Source: AM-2324 sp042091035
GTDB taxonomy: Bacteria; Bacteroidota; Bacteroidia; Chitinophagales; Saprospiraceae
Assembly (NCBI GenBank): GCA_042091035.1
Contig: JBELIG010000002.1
Location: 9,245-73,244 of the forward strand
Reading direction: 5' to 3'
Length of the DNA: 64,000 nucleotides
Under the pieces are notes generated by a model. It was given only the letters and a program-made list of their open reading frames with translations, was not told the origin of the DNA and searched no databases. Each line of letters opens with the position of its first letter. Within the stretch, counting starts at the first letter, position 1. Both the position numbers and the translations under genes were made by a program. This document shows positions 8,054 to 17,274 of the stretch, one piece after another.

Positions 8054-9046
8054 ATGAAAAAAATCCTTTTTATAATACTCCTAATTAGTAGTACAATAGT
8101 ACAAGCAGAAAAACCTCTAGTTGTTACTACTGCATCCATATTCTCAGACATGGCTAAGCAACTAGGAGATACCCTAATTCAGGTTGAATCAATCGTACCT
8201 GTGGGCGGAGACCCGCATACTTATGACCCGAAACCTTCAGACCTTATGCTTCTGAATGAAGCCAGCTTGATCTTAAAGAATGGTTTAGGTTTTGAAAAAT
8301 GGATGAACAAGCTGATTGAAAACTCAGGGACAAGTGCTGAATTAATATTGATCACTGAGGGTATCAATGCTATAAGATCAGATATCTATGAAAATTCACC
8401 CGATCCACATGCTTGGATGGATGCAGAAAATGGATTAATATACGCTGAAAACATCTACAATAGTCTTCTAAAGCTTTTACCAAATCATAAAGCATATTTA
8501 GAGGAAAGATATTTGAACTATCAGACCCAAATAAGGAATACAGATTCCTACATAAAACAACAAATAGTATCAATACCCGAAGGACAAAGAATACTTATAA
8601 CATCACATGATGCTTTCAAATATTACGGACAAAAGTATGGCCTAAGACTAGAGAGCATTCTAGGCACATCTACAGATGCTGAGGCACAAACTAGAGATAT
8701 AGAACGAATTGTAGAAATCATACGCTCTAGTAATGTACCCGCTGTATTTATTGAAACTACCGTAAACCCTAAGATGCTAAAACAAATAGCAGCTGATAAT
8801 AATATACGGGTAGGAGGTAGTCTATTCTCAGACTCTTTAGGAGATAAGGATTCTAAAGCCTCAACCTACCTTGACATGCTTAGATTCAATACTGAAACAA
8901 TAGTCGAAGCCCTAGCAAGAGAAAAGGACGAACAACTTGCTACAAATCAAACGACACAGGAAGCTCCATTAGCAAAGATTTTTGTAATTATAGGTGCAGT
9001 AATGTTATTAGTTCTGGGTTTCTTTATCAGTAAAAGAATTGCTTAA
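8054..9046 (+). CDS. Manganese/zinc-type ABC substrate-binding protein with C-terminal membrane anchor
   Basis: A TroA/PsaA-type metal-binding protein of 330 residues from ATG 8054. That start is chosen over one at 8015 because it gives a clean signal peptide (residues 1-18). Candidate ligands are H55 (GGDPHTYDP), H119 (DPHAWMD), E234 (VFIETT) and D260 (FSDSLG); a His-His-Glu-Asp set is typical of Mn/Fe binders rather than the three-His Zn type. Unusually, residues 308-326 are a hydrophobic helix ending in KR, so the protein may be tethered to the inner membrane by its C-terminus. Its stop overlaps the next start by one base (TAATG). Confidence 0.92.
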   Translation: MKKILFIILLISSTIVQAEKPLVVTTASIFSDMAKQLGDTLIQVESIVPVGGDPHTYDPKPSDLMLLNEASLILKNGLGFEKWMNKLIENSGTSAELILITEGINAIRSDIYENSPDPHAWMDAENGLIYAENIYNSLLKLLPNHKAYLEERYLNYQTQIRNTDSYIKQQIVSIPEGQRILITSHDAFKYYGQKYGLRLESILGTSTDAEAQTRDIERIVEIIRSSNVPAVFIETTVNPKMLKQIAADNNIRVGGSLFSDSLGDKDSKASTYLDMLRFNTETIVEALAREKDEQLATNQTTQEAPLAKIFVIIGAVMLLVLGFFISKRIA

Positions 9047-9801
9047 TGGGTAAATCGATTATCGACATAAAAGGTCTTTCACTCTCCTACGGGTATAAAA
9101 GAATATTAACCAATATATTCCTCAGTTTAGAAGCTGGGCATATATACGGTGTAATAGGGCCTAATGGAGCAGGAAAGTCTAGTCTTTTCAAATCGATATT
9201 GGGATTGGTCCCTTACAGCCACGGCGAAATAAGCATATTAGGAAAACCTATTGAAGAGGTAAGAAGAAAAATTGCCTATGTTCCTCAGAAGGGCAATGTA
9301 GACTGGAGTTTTCCAGCTACAGTAAGAGATATAGTTTCTATGGGCAGGTATCCACACCTGAAGTTATTCGACCCATTTGGAAAAAAAGATAAAGCTATAA
9401 TTAACGAAGCACTCGATCAGCTTGGAATAGGTGAACTTGCAAATAGACAAATAGGTGCACTTTCCGGAGGCCAGCAGCAACGAGTGTTTCTTGCCAGAGC
9501 TCTTGCACAAAATGCTGATTTATTTTTTCTCGATGAGCCTTTTGTAGGAGTGGACGTAACGACAGAGGAGAAGATTATAGAAATCCTCAAATCAATATCA
9601 GAGCAAGGTAAAACAGTGATTGTAGTTCACCACGACCTTTCAACGGTAAAAGAATACTTTGATCAGGTAATCCTTTTGAATCAAAGATTGATTGCTCACG
9701 GGAGTATAGACAAGGTATTCACAGAAGAAAATATCAAGAATACATTTAGCTCACAACTTCCATTATTACACAAATCTGGTCTAGCTAATAAGAAAAAATA
9801 A
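9046..9801 (+). CDS. Metal ABC transporter ATP-binding protein
   Basis: A 251-residue ABC ATPase of the Mn/Zn/Fe chelate family (MntB/ZnuC type). Walker A is GPNGAGKS (about 37-44), the signature is LSGGQQQR, Walker B is LFFLDEPF, and the switch histidine is in VVHHD. It would drive import of the metal captured by the preceding binding protein, with which it is translationally coupled. No multi-pass permease gene follows: a terminator comes immediately, then genes on the other strand. The membrane partner must be encoded elsewhere. Confidence 0.95.
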   Translation: MGKSIIDIKGLSLSYGYKRILTNIFLSLEAGHIYGVIGPNGAGKSSLFKSILGLVPYSHGEISILGKPIEEVRRKIAYVPQKGNVDWSFPATVRDIVSMGRYPHLKLFDPFGKKDKAIINEALDQLGIGELANRQIGALSGGQQQRVFLARALAQNADLFFLDEPFVGVDVTTEEKIIEILKSISEQGKTVIVVHHDLSTVKEYFDQVILLNQRLIAHGSIDKVFTEENIKNTFSSQLPLLHKSGLANKKK

Positions 9802-9836
9802 AAGCAGCACTCATCACAAGTCCTGCTTTTATTTTT
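9798..9836. terminator. Terminator after the metal ABC genes
   Basis: Ten-base perfect stem ATAAAAGCAG (9798-9807) / CTGCTTTTAT (9823-9832) with a 15-base loop, followed by TTTTTC. The left arm overlaps the ATPase stop codon. In reverse it can also serve the converging minus-strand gene. Confidence 0.8.
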
Positions 9837-9838
9837 CA

Positions 9839-11161
9839 CTATTTCTTCTTTCTTGAAATGGCAAAATTCAATCCTGCAAGCAGATTAAAATCTCTTGCTC
9901 CAAGAGGATCAGAAACGGCAAGAACATTGTCCGTTAACAAAAACAACTCCAGAAAAGTTAATTTCGCCGAAACCCCAAGACCTAGGTTCGTATAATTATC
10001 ATTGCGGACGGTGTAAGCACCCCGAAGTCTGAAAATATTTCCGAGACCTGCACCTGCAGAAATACTCAAGGAATTAACTGGAGCAGGTTTATAACTTTCA
10101 TGAAAGTAACTTATTCCCAAATCCCAATTATCTGCAATCTTATACTTAATCATAAGGTACTGACTGCTTGGGATTACATATCTAAATCCTTCATTATTTT
10201 CTTCAAAATTCAATAAGTTGGCAAGTGTATCTACGATACCAGATAATTCAACATCCTGACCTGATAGCACATTTGAGATATCTAAGCCTTCATAAGAGAA
10301 ACTACCTTGACTACTGTAATTTCGGACATCCGTATCAAAATTGACATATCCAATATCATTGATTGCAGCTGAAAGTTCAAACTTGCCCAAATCTAGCTGA
10401 GCACCTATATCAAAAGAAAGTCCATTATTCGCTGAAAACAGCTCATTCCAATTAATGTCGCCAATTGAAAAATTCAGGTTAATATCATTCAGACTATTAT
10501 AATCTAATGAATTCGCAGAGTTAATGCGATAATCAGATCCAAATTCAATTGAAAAATCACCTTCGTCAGTCAAGATCTCCAAGTCATTTCTTTCGGTAGA
10601 TAAATGGCCAATACCGTTCAGATATTTTGCCCGAGCACCTACAGTCAAGCCAGATAACTTCAATGAAGCACCAAGACCAAATTCACTATGCGAATGCAAA
10701 AGAAATTCAGAACCAATATTTACGGATTCCCCCAGAAACTGTGTATTCCCTTCCCATATTAAACTTGGAAGCTCTTCGGGGTAGGCAATAAAAGCATTAA
10801 ACTTTACTTTGTGGTAAGCCTGAATACCTACAGGACCAACACTTAAACAAAGCCCAAGTGTTTGGATTTCCATATCCTCTCGCAAATAATTAGTTGGTTG
10901 AAGATTGGACAATAAACTATTTATATCAATATAGTCCTCCACCCCATTATTCTTTATTACATCAGAATAAGCAGGCCCATTTATAGATAAATTATTATAA
11001 AAGGAAGGTATACTTACAACTACTCGATTGTTTGGAATAAAAGCTGGGTTTAGATAAGAGCCTTGGTAGAGTCGGTCCATGCCATACAAAACCTGCATGT
11101 TTTGTGCTTTCATACCGCACATAAAGAACATCAAACCAAGAACAACTAGCGATCTTTTCAT
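9839..11161 (-). CDS. Outer-membrane beta-barrel protein, DUF5723-like
   Basis: A 440-residue exported protein with signal peptide (residues 1-19, ending MKAQ). An early conserved segment, YLNPAFIPNNRVVVSIP, resembles Bacteroidota barrels annotated as DUF5723. The rest consists of alternating hydrophobic/polar strands rich in Gly, Tyr and Asn, as expected of an outer-membrane barrel. The function of this family is not established. It follows a 514-residue lipoprotein gene with nine bases between them, so the two probably work together at the outer membrane. Confidence 0.85.
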   Translation of the reverse strand: MKRSLVVLGLMFFMCGMKAQNMQVLYGMDRLYQGSYLNPAFIPNNRVVVSIPSFYNNLSINGPAYSDVIKNNGVEDYIDINSLLSNLQPTNYLREDMEIQTLGLCLSVGPVGIQAYHKVKFNAFIAYPEELPSLIWEGNTQFLGESVNIGSEFLLHSHSEFGLGASLKLSGLTVGARAKYLNGIGHLSTERNDLEILTDEGDFSIEFGSDYRINSANSLDYNSLNDINLNFSIGDINWNELFSANNGLSFDIGAQLDLGKFELSAAINDIGYVNFDTDVRNYSSQGSFSYEGLDISNVLSGQDVELSGIVDTLANLLNFEENNEGFRYVIPSSQYLMIKYKIADNWDLGISYFHESYKPAPVNSLSISAGAGLGNIFRLRGAYTVRNDNYTNLGLGVSAKLTFLELFLLTDNVLAVSDPLGARDFNLLAGLNFAISRKKK

Positions 11162-11170
11162 TAGGTTTAT

Positions 11171-12715
11171 TTATCTTTTAATGATCATCCCTAACGAGAG
11201 ATCCAGAAACTGTTCTGGCCTCACCTTTACAGAGAGTTCATCATTCATTGTAGAATTAAAACGCACCATCAATATAAGCTTTTTAGATATAGCAAGTTTT
11301 TCAATTTGATCAGTGTCTAATAAAATGTCATTTTGAAAACGCTCTGACGTCAGTGCCTCCCCATTGCTATCTACATCCACAGGTTGGATGGTAAGTGGTT
11401 CTAACTGAAATACATCCCCCAATTCTAAATCACTATCATCCAACATAGCCAATTGAAGTTCAAAACCTATAGGAAGGCCAGTCTCATAATTCAATCGAAG
11501 CATTGCCTCCTCTATATTTTGTTCCGTCAAAACAGACATATCCAATTCGAATGTATCTACGACTAAAAAATCAATGACTTTTCCATGTATTGGCAATTCA
11601 ACCTCAACGTTCACAGAATACTCAGACTCCTCCCATATAAAACCCACCACATCATCATTACCTTCGGGGTTAGTAATAGCATCAACAAGATATTCAACAA
11701 ATAATGGCTTTGAACCCAATACATCTTGAACATTGGAATTATCTTTATTGAATTCAAAAGTCGTCGATTTGACCACCCCAACTTCATCCATAGTTGGGTA
11801 ATCAAAATCAATGCCGTTGACTATGGCCTCTCCTTCTAAAGGAATAACTTGTCCATCTACAGTATGAATATCAAATACCTGAACAACTGAGCGAGTAGGT
11901 ACACCGAAAGAATTATTCACGGTTAATGTGATATTTGGATTTTCAAAAAATATCTCTCCGCCCTTCCAGTTTTCAAATACTTCAATTTCTATTGTGTCAA
12001 GTTCTCCTACATGCTCCTGGTTATAAAAAACACCCTCAGAGTAAGAAAACTTTAGGTCGTTTATGATTATGAAAAAATCATCAAACAACAGTTCTTCTCC
12101 AGAGGCAGTTGTCAGTTCGTACTGAAGATTGACTTGTCCGTCCTGATCTGCGATCAGTGTCTTTCCTTCTAAATTAATCTCTCCCAAAAAAGTAATTTTA
12201 CCCTCACCATTTGGGCTCAGAGTATATTCCTGAACAAAGGATTCCATATTCTCATCGAATAGCTGAGGGAATAGAATTTTAATATCGCAGGTTTCATCTA
12301 CTTCCACCTCAAAAAAGTATCCAATTTTACCTTCACTAACCTCCATCAGGTAGATTTCCATCCCATCTGGAGTAGTAAAAGGAATTGGGAAATTATTAGA
12401 ATCAATTGGAATGGGAATCCCATTTAGGGAACTCTCTATAGAATTGAAAATATCATTACTTGTGCGCTTAAGAATATCTCCGGAATATTTAAAGAGTATC
12501 ACTCCTTCCGAATCTGTATCGAACTCCGTATACTCATCAAACTCCTGCACGAGGTCCTCCATGTTGATAGAAGCCTTAACAAGCGGAATTGCATACTCGC
12601 CAATAGGCTTTTCGACACTAAGATCATTCAACCCATCGCCGTCTATACATCCAACTACAAAGAGAGTAAATGATAGTAGGAATAAAACCGGCACAAACTT
12701 ATAGCGAATCACCAT
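11171..12715 (-). CDS. Large lipoprotein of unknown function
   Basis: A 514-residue protein starting with a lipoprotein signal; the lipid-attachment cysteine is C23 (FVVGC). The mature part is acidic and beta-rich, with no catalytic motif that I recognise. Spaced segments such as FPQLFDE and YPTMDEVG suggest several beta-sandwich modules. It is the first gene of a two-gene operon with the downstream barrel protein, a pairing suggesting an outer-membrane complex. The start ATG at 12715 gives a basic N-terminus (MVIRYK) and a normal hydrophobic core. Confidence 0.85.
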   Translation of the reverse strand: MVIRYKFVPVLFLLSFTLFVVGCIDGDGLNDLSVEKPIGEYAIPLVKASINMEDLVQEFDEYTEFDTDSEGVILFKYSGDILKRTSNDIFNSIESSLNGIPIPIDSNNFPIPFTTPDGMEIYLMEVSEGKIGYFFEVEVDETCDIKILFPQLFDENMESFVQEYTLSPNGEGKITFLGEINLEGKTLIADQDGQVNLQYELTTASGEELLFDDFFIIINDLKFSYSEGVFYNQEHVGELDTIEIEVFENWKGGEIFFENPNITLTVNNSFGVPTRSVVQVFDIHTVDGQVIPLEGEAIVNGIDFDYPTMDEVGVVKSTTFEFNKDNSNVQDVLGSKPLFVEYLVDAITNPEGNDDVVGFIWEESEYSVNVEVELPIHGKVIDFLVVDTFELDMSVLTEQNIEEAMLRLNYETGLPIGFELQLAMLDDSDLELGDVFQLEPLTIQPVDVDSNGEALTSERFQNDILLDTDQIEKLAISKKLILMVRFNSTMNDELSVKVRPEQFLDLSLGMIIKR

Positions 12716-12816
12716 TGTAATCTATTTAATTTATAGTACTACAAAATGACCTAAAATATTGCAAAAGTAAAATTATATGCAGCGATTTGACTTATTCTAA
12801 CTAAATTCTTACACAT

Positions 12817-12845
12817 AAAAAAGCTCCTGTAAAATTTACAGGAGC
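12817..12845 (-). terminator. Terminator of the sigma/anti-sigma operon
   Basis: Near-perfect palindrome with arms GCTCCTGTAAA and TTTACAGGAGC (12823-12845), followed on the minus strand by a run of six T (12822-12817). It lies 28 bases after the stop of the minus-strand gene at 12873. Confidence 0.9.
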
Positions 12846-12872
12846 AACAAAATTGAAATCTGAATTAGTGAA

Positions 12873-13976
12873 TTATTCGTTTATTTCAAGCCCTCCATAA
12901 TCTAAGACAGCTTGTATCGTTGATCGAGATCCTTGAATCCCAATATATCCTTCTACTTCATGAAAACTACTTTTCTCCACCTCATAAGTAACCATAAGGT
13001 CGCTCGGATAATCTATGCCCGCATAATCACCTACAGCCTTGACCTGATAATTACAACCTTCAGCCACATTTAAGCTAAAGTCCGTGTATTTCCCAGATAG
13101 CTTAATAAGTCCAAATCCTTTTTCTAAAGATGAAATACTTGCATCCCCGTATCTCATATTTAGCTTAGCGCTATTTTTCAAATAATTTATATCTATCTCA
13201 GAGTATTCAGCCTCAGCCCATATTCGATCGCAGGTTCCAATTTCAAAATCAGTATATTTTGCCTCAACATCCAGATCCTTTATAGCACCTATCTGTAGCT
13301 CGTCATATTTAGAGTTTAGCTCCAATGAATGTACAATTGGAAGAGCAAATTCAGAGTACTTAGAATTTAATTCAAGGCTTTTCAAGCGACCCACAGAGAC
13401 ATCAGAATAAGATACAGAAGCCACTACTTCGCCCAAACTTTTGGCTACAAAATTCCCATATCCTAGATCGAGTTGAAGTTTCCCTTTCAATTCATTTATA
13501 CTAACATCACAATGTTTTACATTAAGATCTACATTTCCATTGTGCTTAGGAATCTTAACATCACCATACTTATTGATCAATTCTAGATCTAATTCCTTGG
13601 GTAGATAGATCAAATAGTCAATACTTAGGTTCTTGTTACTCCCCCAGGAAGAAATCTTTTCTCTGATCTCAGTACTTGCCGATACAAAATCACTTGCATT
13701 TTCAAATTGAATAAAAATACTCTCCATCGTCTTGTTCGCTGAAGATTCGGAACCTGCATTAATACTTATTAGCACATCGATCTTAACCTTATCCTTATCC
13801 CAAGTCCTCAATTCAACCAAGCCATATTTGTTAGAGATCTTACAAAGACCTTCTGGCTTGATAGTAAATTCTTTCTTAATATTCTTTGTATAGATCTGCT
13901 TTACTGAAGCTCCAAATACACTCCCCGTGAAAAAGGACAAAAGCAACACAAGTTTTAATTTAAAGACTGATCTCAT
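12873..13976 (-). CDS. Exported beta-repeat protein (DUF4097-like) of the sigma/anti-sigma operon
   Basis: A 367-residue protein with signal peptide (1-22, ending VFGA). The mature part contains repeated beta-strand units with recurring YGD, YSD, YSE, YTD and KYDE turns from about residue 140 to 310, predicting a beta-helix or beta-solenoid like the putative auto-transporter-adhesin/DUF4097 proteins. It overlaps the anti-sigma gene by 17 bases and is the last gene before a terminator. Such proteins commonly accompany ECF sigma operons in Bacteroidota. The molecular function is unknown; a periplasmic or surface stress-sensing role is a guess from context. Confidence 0.85.
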   Translation of the reverse strand: MRSVFKLKLVLLLSFFTGSVFGASVKQIYTKNIKKEFTIKPEGLCKISNKYGLVELRTWDKDKVKIDVLISINAGSESSANKTMESIFIQFENASDFVSASTEIREKISSWGSNKNLSIDYLIYLPKELDLELINKYGDVKIPKHNGNVDLNVKHCDVSINELKGKLQLDLGYGNFVAKSLGEVVASVSYSDVSVGRLKSLELNSKYSEFALPIVHSLELNSKYDELQIGAIKDLDVEAKYTDFEIGTCDRIWAEAEYSEIDINYLKNSAKLNMRYGDASISSLEKGFGLIKLSGKYTDFSLNVAEGCNYQVKAVGDYAGIDYPSDLMVTYEVEKSSFHEVEGYIGIQGSRSTIQAVLDYGGLEINE

Positions 13977-14514
13977 CTTGAATTTTATTTATGGATTCTG
14001 AATCTGTACTTTCTACCTCCTCTATAACCTTATCGAGTACATTAATCTTGTTTTCAAAATTTGAAATTAAGGCATTTAAAATCTGGGTCCTTCGACTGTA
14101 AGGAACCGATTCAAGCTCCTTAAGTAGTTCATCAAATGCTTCATCAAGTTGAAGCATATCTTCTGAAACCTTATACACAGATTTGTAATTGGCCAACTTA
14201 TTCATTTTCAAACTGACCGCTTGTTGATAAACAGCAACTTCCTCAGCATATTCTGGTGCAATTTCGTCTATACCTATTGAAACGACATCCAGATTATCAA
14301 CTTGAAAATACTTGTAGGAACCAAATGCTCCTAAGAACAAAAGTAGGCAAGCCGCTGCAATCCTAGTCGCATAGGTATACATCCTGAGATGCCTTACCTT
14401 CGGTTTTGAATTTTGCTCTAACTGATCATTGATTTTAGCCCAAACTTCTAGATTAGGCACCTTATCATCAAAAGACGACCTATTCTCATTGATAAAATTC
14501 TCTAAATTGTCCAT
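13960..14514 (-). CDS. Single-pass membrane anti-sigma-like protein
   Basis: A 184-residue protein with a cytosolic N-terminal part (about 1-45, DNLENFINENRSSFDDKVP), one membrane helix (about 50-68, rich in A/L/G), and an extracytoplasmic helical, acidic tail (about 75-184) with coiled-coil character. This layout, immediately after an ECF sigma gene (12 bases), is that of an anti-sigma factor holding the sigma at the membrane. It has no zinc-binding HxxxCxxC motif, so it is not a ZAS-type anti-sigma. Its end overlaps the next gene's start by 17 bases. Confidence 0.78.
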   Translation of the reverse strand: MDNLENFINENRSSFDDKVPNLEVWAKINDQLEQNSKPKVRHLRMYTYATRIAAACLLLFLGAFGSYKYFQVDNLDVVSIGIDEIAPEYAEEVAVYQQAVSLKMNKLANYKSVYKVSEDMLQLDEAFDELLKELESVPYSRRTQILNALISNFENKINVLDKVIEEVESTDSESINKIQDEISL

Positions 14515-14526
14515 ACGGTCAATGTT

Positions 14527-15075
14527 TTATATACTTTCAACAAAATCACTTTTAATGATCTCCTTGATTTTTTTCTTAGCCCGACTATATTGGGACTTGG
14601 AAGTTGCTTCCGTCACACCAATAATTTTGCCAATCTCTTTGTGATCATAACCCTCAAAAGCATATAGGTTAAAAACAACCCGATACCCATCTGGTAATTT
14701 CACTAAAGCTTTTTTTACACTATTTATTTCAAGATGTCTATCATCAATCTCTTCTTGCTCGACAGGCATCTGAAGCTGATCGTTTAACTCCGATATTTGT
14801 AAGCGACGTTTCTTCAGAAAATTGATTGTATTATTGATTACAATCCTTTTTATCCAGGCGCCAATACTAGATTCAAACTTGAACATGTGTAATTTAGAAA
14901 ACACGTCCATAAAGGAATTTTGAATGATATCCTCCGCATCAATTTCATTATTCACCATTCTCATGCAGACATTATACATACCCTTCGAGTATAATTTATA
15001 CAACTCGAATTGCGCTCTACGGTCATTAGCCATACAAGCCTTGACAATATCTTTGTGAGTTAGGGAATAATCCAC
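14527..15075 (-). CDS. ECF-type RNA polymerase sigma factor
   Basis: A 182-residue sigma-70-family protein with region 2 (about 20-90: YSKGMYNVCMRMVNNEIDAEDIIQ, then FSKLHMFKFESSIGAWIKRI) and region 4 (about 120-175: LPDGYRVVFNLYAFEGYDH, then the helix-turn-helix EIGKIIGVTEATSKSQYSRAK). It binds core RNA polymerase and directs it to a dedicated promoter set. First gene of a sigma/anti-sigma/beta-repeat operon. Divergent from the HEAT-cyclophilin gene, with 182 bases between the starts. Confidence 0.95.
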   Translation of the reverse strand: MDYSLTHKDIVKACMANDRRAQFELYKLYSKGMYNVCMRMVNNEIDAEDIIQNSFMDVFSKLHMFKFESSIGAWIKRIVINNTINFLKKRRLQISELNDQLQMPVEQEEIDDRHLEINSVKKALVKLPDGYRVVFNLYAFEGYDHKEIGKIIGVTEATSKSQYSRAKKKIKEIIKSDFVESI

Positions 15076-15257
15076 CAGTTCCAGATTTATTTCGTTCGAA
15101 TCTTATTGAACACATTTTTAATGACTCAACTTAATTTAAAAGGTTGCATCAACAAGAATTTTTTTAATTAGAATACCAATATTATGTGATTTTGATAAAA
15201 GCCTTGTTAAATTTAAAGAATTGGCAGTATATATCACTAACCGCATTACACAATAAT

Positions 15258-17261
15258 ATGAGAACCCGCTCTTTCAATCTGCTTGGCTTTATACTATTAA
15301 TTACAGCCTGGTCATGTTCTGTACCAGAGCCAAAAGAAATAAATACACTTGAGGTCGATTATTTTAACCCCACGAATCAAAAGATATGGGAATTTAAAGA
15401 TCAATCCCTTCTTGATTCTCTATTCTTATATCTGAAGTCTGAAGATCCTACTTATAGATACCTTGCTGCATTATCCTTCGCAAGTTTAGATGCTAAAGAA
15501 AATGCAGTAGATAGTCTAGCTTACCTTTTGAAAGACCCCATCACAGAAGTGAGAGAAGCTGCTGCGTTTTCTTTAGGACAACTCAAACATTCCATTGCGG
15601 AAATATATCTAACAGATGGATTTGAGCGTTTAGATTCTCTAAATAAAAGAACAGCCTCTAATCAAAAAATATTGGAGGCTATCGGTAAATGTGGCAGTGA
15701 AAAAAGTCTTCAAGCACTAAGTACAATCAAAACATTTAAAGCTACTGATAGTCTATTACTGTATGGTCAGATGAAAGGTATCTTCAACTTTGGTGAAAGA
15801 GGCCTATATTCCACGGAAAGTATTGAAACGGCCTTAAGGTTTATTGGACAAAACGACTATCCCTTTGCTGCTAAAGAACTTGCAGCTCATTATTTAAGCA
15901 GAGCTCCAGAAGCTGAATTAAGCAAGTCTACTCTGACTGCTATAAATTTTGAACTGACAAACTCCAACATAAAATTAGCTCTTGCTACAGCATTGGGAAA
16001 AACAGAAAGCCCTGAATCTAGAAAAATACTTGAATCCTTTATCATAAATGACACTGACTATAGGGTTCAACTCAATGCAATCCGTGCAATAGGAAGCTTT
16101 CCTTATGACAGTATTCACACTACCTTAATAGAGGCACTAAATGATGGCAATGAACATGTGCAAAAAATTGCAGCAAGCCAATTGATAAAAAACGGTGATG
16201 AACGTTATGCTAAAATCTATTACAGATTGGCAAAAGACACCTTTCCTCTGTTCATTAAAACAACCTTGCTATCAGCTGCCAACAAACACCTACCATCCTA
16301 TTTTGTAAATACAAAAAATGCAATAAACAGGCAGCTACAACAGATTGTAGAAGGCACATTCTCTCCACAATCAAAACTACAAGCGATAGAAGGCTTATCC
16401 TATGACCGATGGAATTATAGATATATTTTACAACAAACCTCATATCATCCGAATGCTGCAATGCGAACAGCTGGCATGCAAGCAATCAGGCAAATCTGTA
16501 AACAAAAGGATTTTAGAACATTTTTTGGGAGGAATTACCCCAAGGTAAGGCGAGAAATAGCTGATTCCTTAAAGATTATATTACTCCGCGGGGATGACGG
16601 TCCCATCTACGAAGGGTCCCAAATTTTAAATATCAAAGACTTGGGATTCAATAGAATTATTTTGGAGGATAGCTACCTTGATACGGCACTCACAAACCTT
16701 GTCCTACCGAAGCAAACTGAAGCTTACGAGCAACTTAAAAATCAAATAAGTCTGTTTCGAACAGGAAAACCAACTACAACAAATAAACCAGTTTACAACC
16801 ATCCCATAAAATGGGCACAACTGGAAGAAGTTAGAAATGATGAAAAAATTGTAATCCGAACTAGTAAAGGGGAGATCATTCTTAAGATGTTACCTGAGGT
16901 AGCGCCAGCAACTGTGATAAACTTTATAGAATTAGTCCGAGCTAACTTTTACAAAAACAATCAATTCCACAGGGTAGTACCAAATTTTGTTATCCAAGCA
17001 GGATGCCCAAGAGGAGATGGATTCGGCAGTTTAGGTCACACCATAAGATCTGAATTTTCTACAAGTACCTATGAAGATGGAATGGTAGGCATGGCCTCTG
17101 CAGGCCCAGATACTGAATGTAGCCAATTTTTTATTACCCACGCTCAAACACCTCATCTTGATGGAAGATATACTATATTCGCAAAAGTTTTCAAGGGTAT
17201 GGATGTTGTACACCAAATCCAACAAGGAGACCAGATTATTGACATTGAATTTTTAAATTAA
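15258..17261 (+). CDS. Lipoprotein with HEAT-like repeats fused to a cyclophilin-type peptidyl-prolyl isomerase
   Basis: A 667-residue protein from ATG 15258. This start is preferred over an upstream in-frame one because it gives a lipoprotein signal with C20 (TAWSC). Residues about 50-450 are helical HEAT-like repeats (for example YRYLAALSFASLDAKENAVD, and YRVQLNAIRAIGSF). Residues about 510-667 are a cyclophilin domain, with the active-site FHRVVPNFVIQAG, GMASAGPDTECSQFFIT and LDGRYTIFAKV segments. It probably folds envelope proteins, with the repeats acting as a client-binding platform. gcvT follows 13 bases downstream, so the two may be co-transcribed. Confidence 0.92.
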   Translation: MRTRSFNLLGFILLITAWSCSVPEPKEINTLEVDYFNPTNQKIWEFKDQSLLDSLFLYLKSEDPTYRYLAALSFASLDAKENAVDSLAYLLKDPITEVREAAAFSLGQLKHSIAEIYLTDGFERLDSLNKRTASNQKILEAIGKCGSEKSLQALSTIKTFKATDSLLLYGQMKGIFNFGERGLYSTESIETALRFIGQNDYPFAAKELAAHYLSRAPEAELSKSTLTAINFELTNSNIKLALATALGKTESPESRKILESFIINDTDYRVQLNAIRAIGSFPYDSIHTTLIEALNDGNEHVQKIAASQLIKNGDERYAKIYYRLAKDTFPLFIKTTLLSAANKHLPSYFVNTKNAINRQLQQIVEGTFSPQSKLQAIEGLSYDRWNYRYILQQTSYHPNAAMRTAGMQAIRQICKQKDFRTFFGRNYPKVRREIADSLKIILLRGDDGPIYEGSQILNIKDLGFNRIILEDSYLDTALTNLVLPKQTEAYEQLKNQISLFRTGKPTTTNKPVYNHPIKWAQLEEVRNDEKIVIRTSKGEIILKMLPEVAPATVINFIELVRANFYKNNQFHRVVPNFVIQAGCPRGDGFGSLGHTIRSEFSTSTYEDGMVGMASAGPDTECSQFFITHAQTPHLDGRYTIFAKVFKGMDVVHQIQQGDQIIDIEFLN

Positions 17262-17274
17262 AGCATCACTTGCA

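Noticed and set aside
17262..17274. Glycine riboswitch before gcvT
   Set aside because: Only 13 bases separate the genes, too few for a riboswitch.
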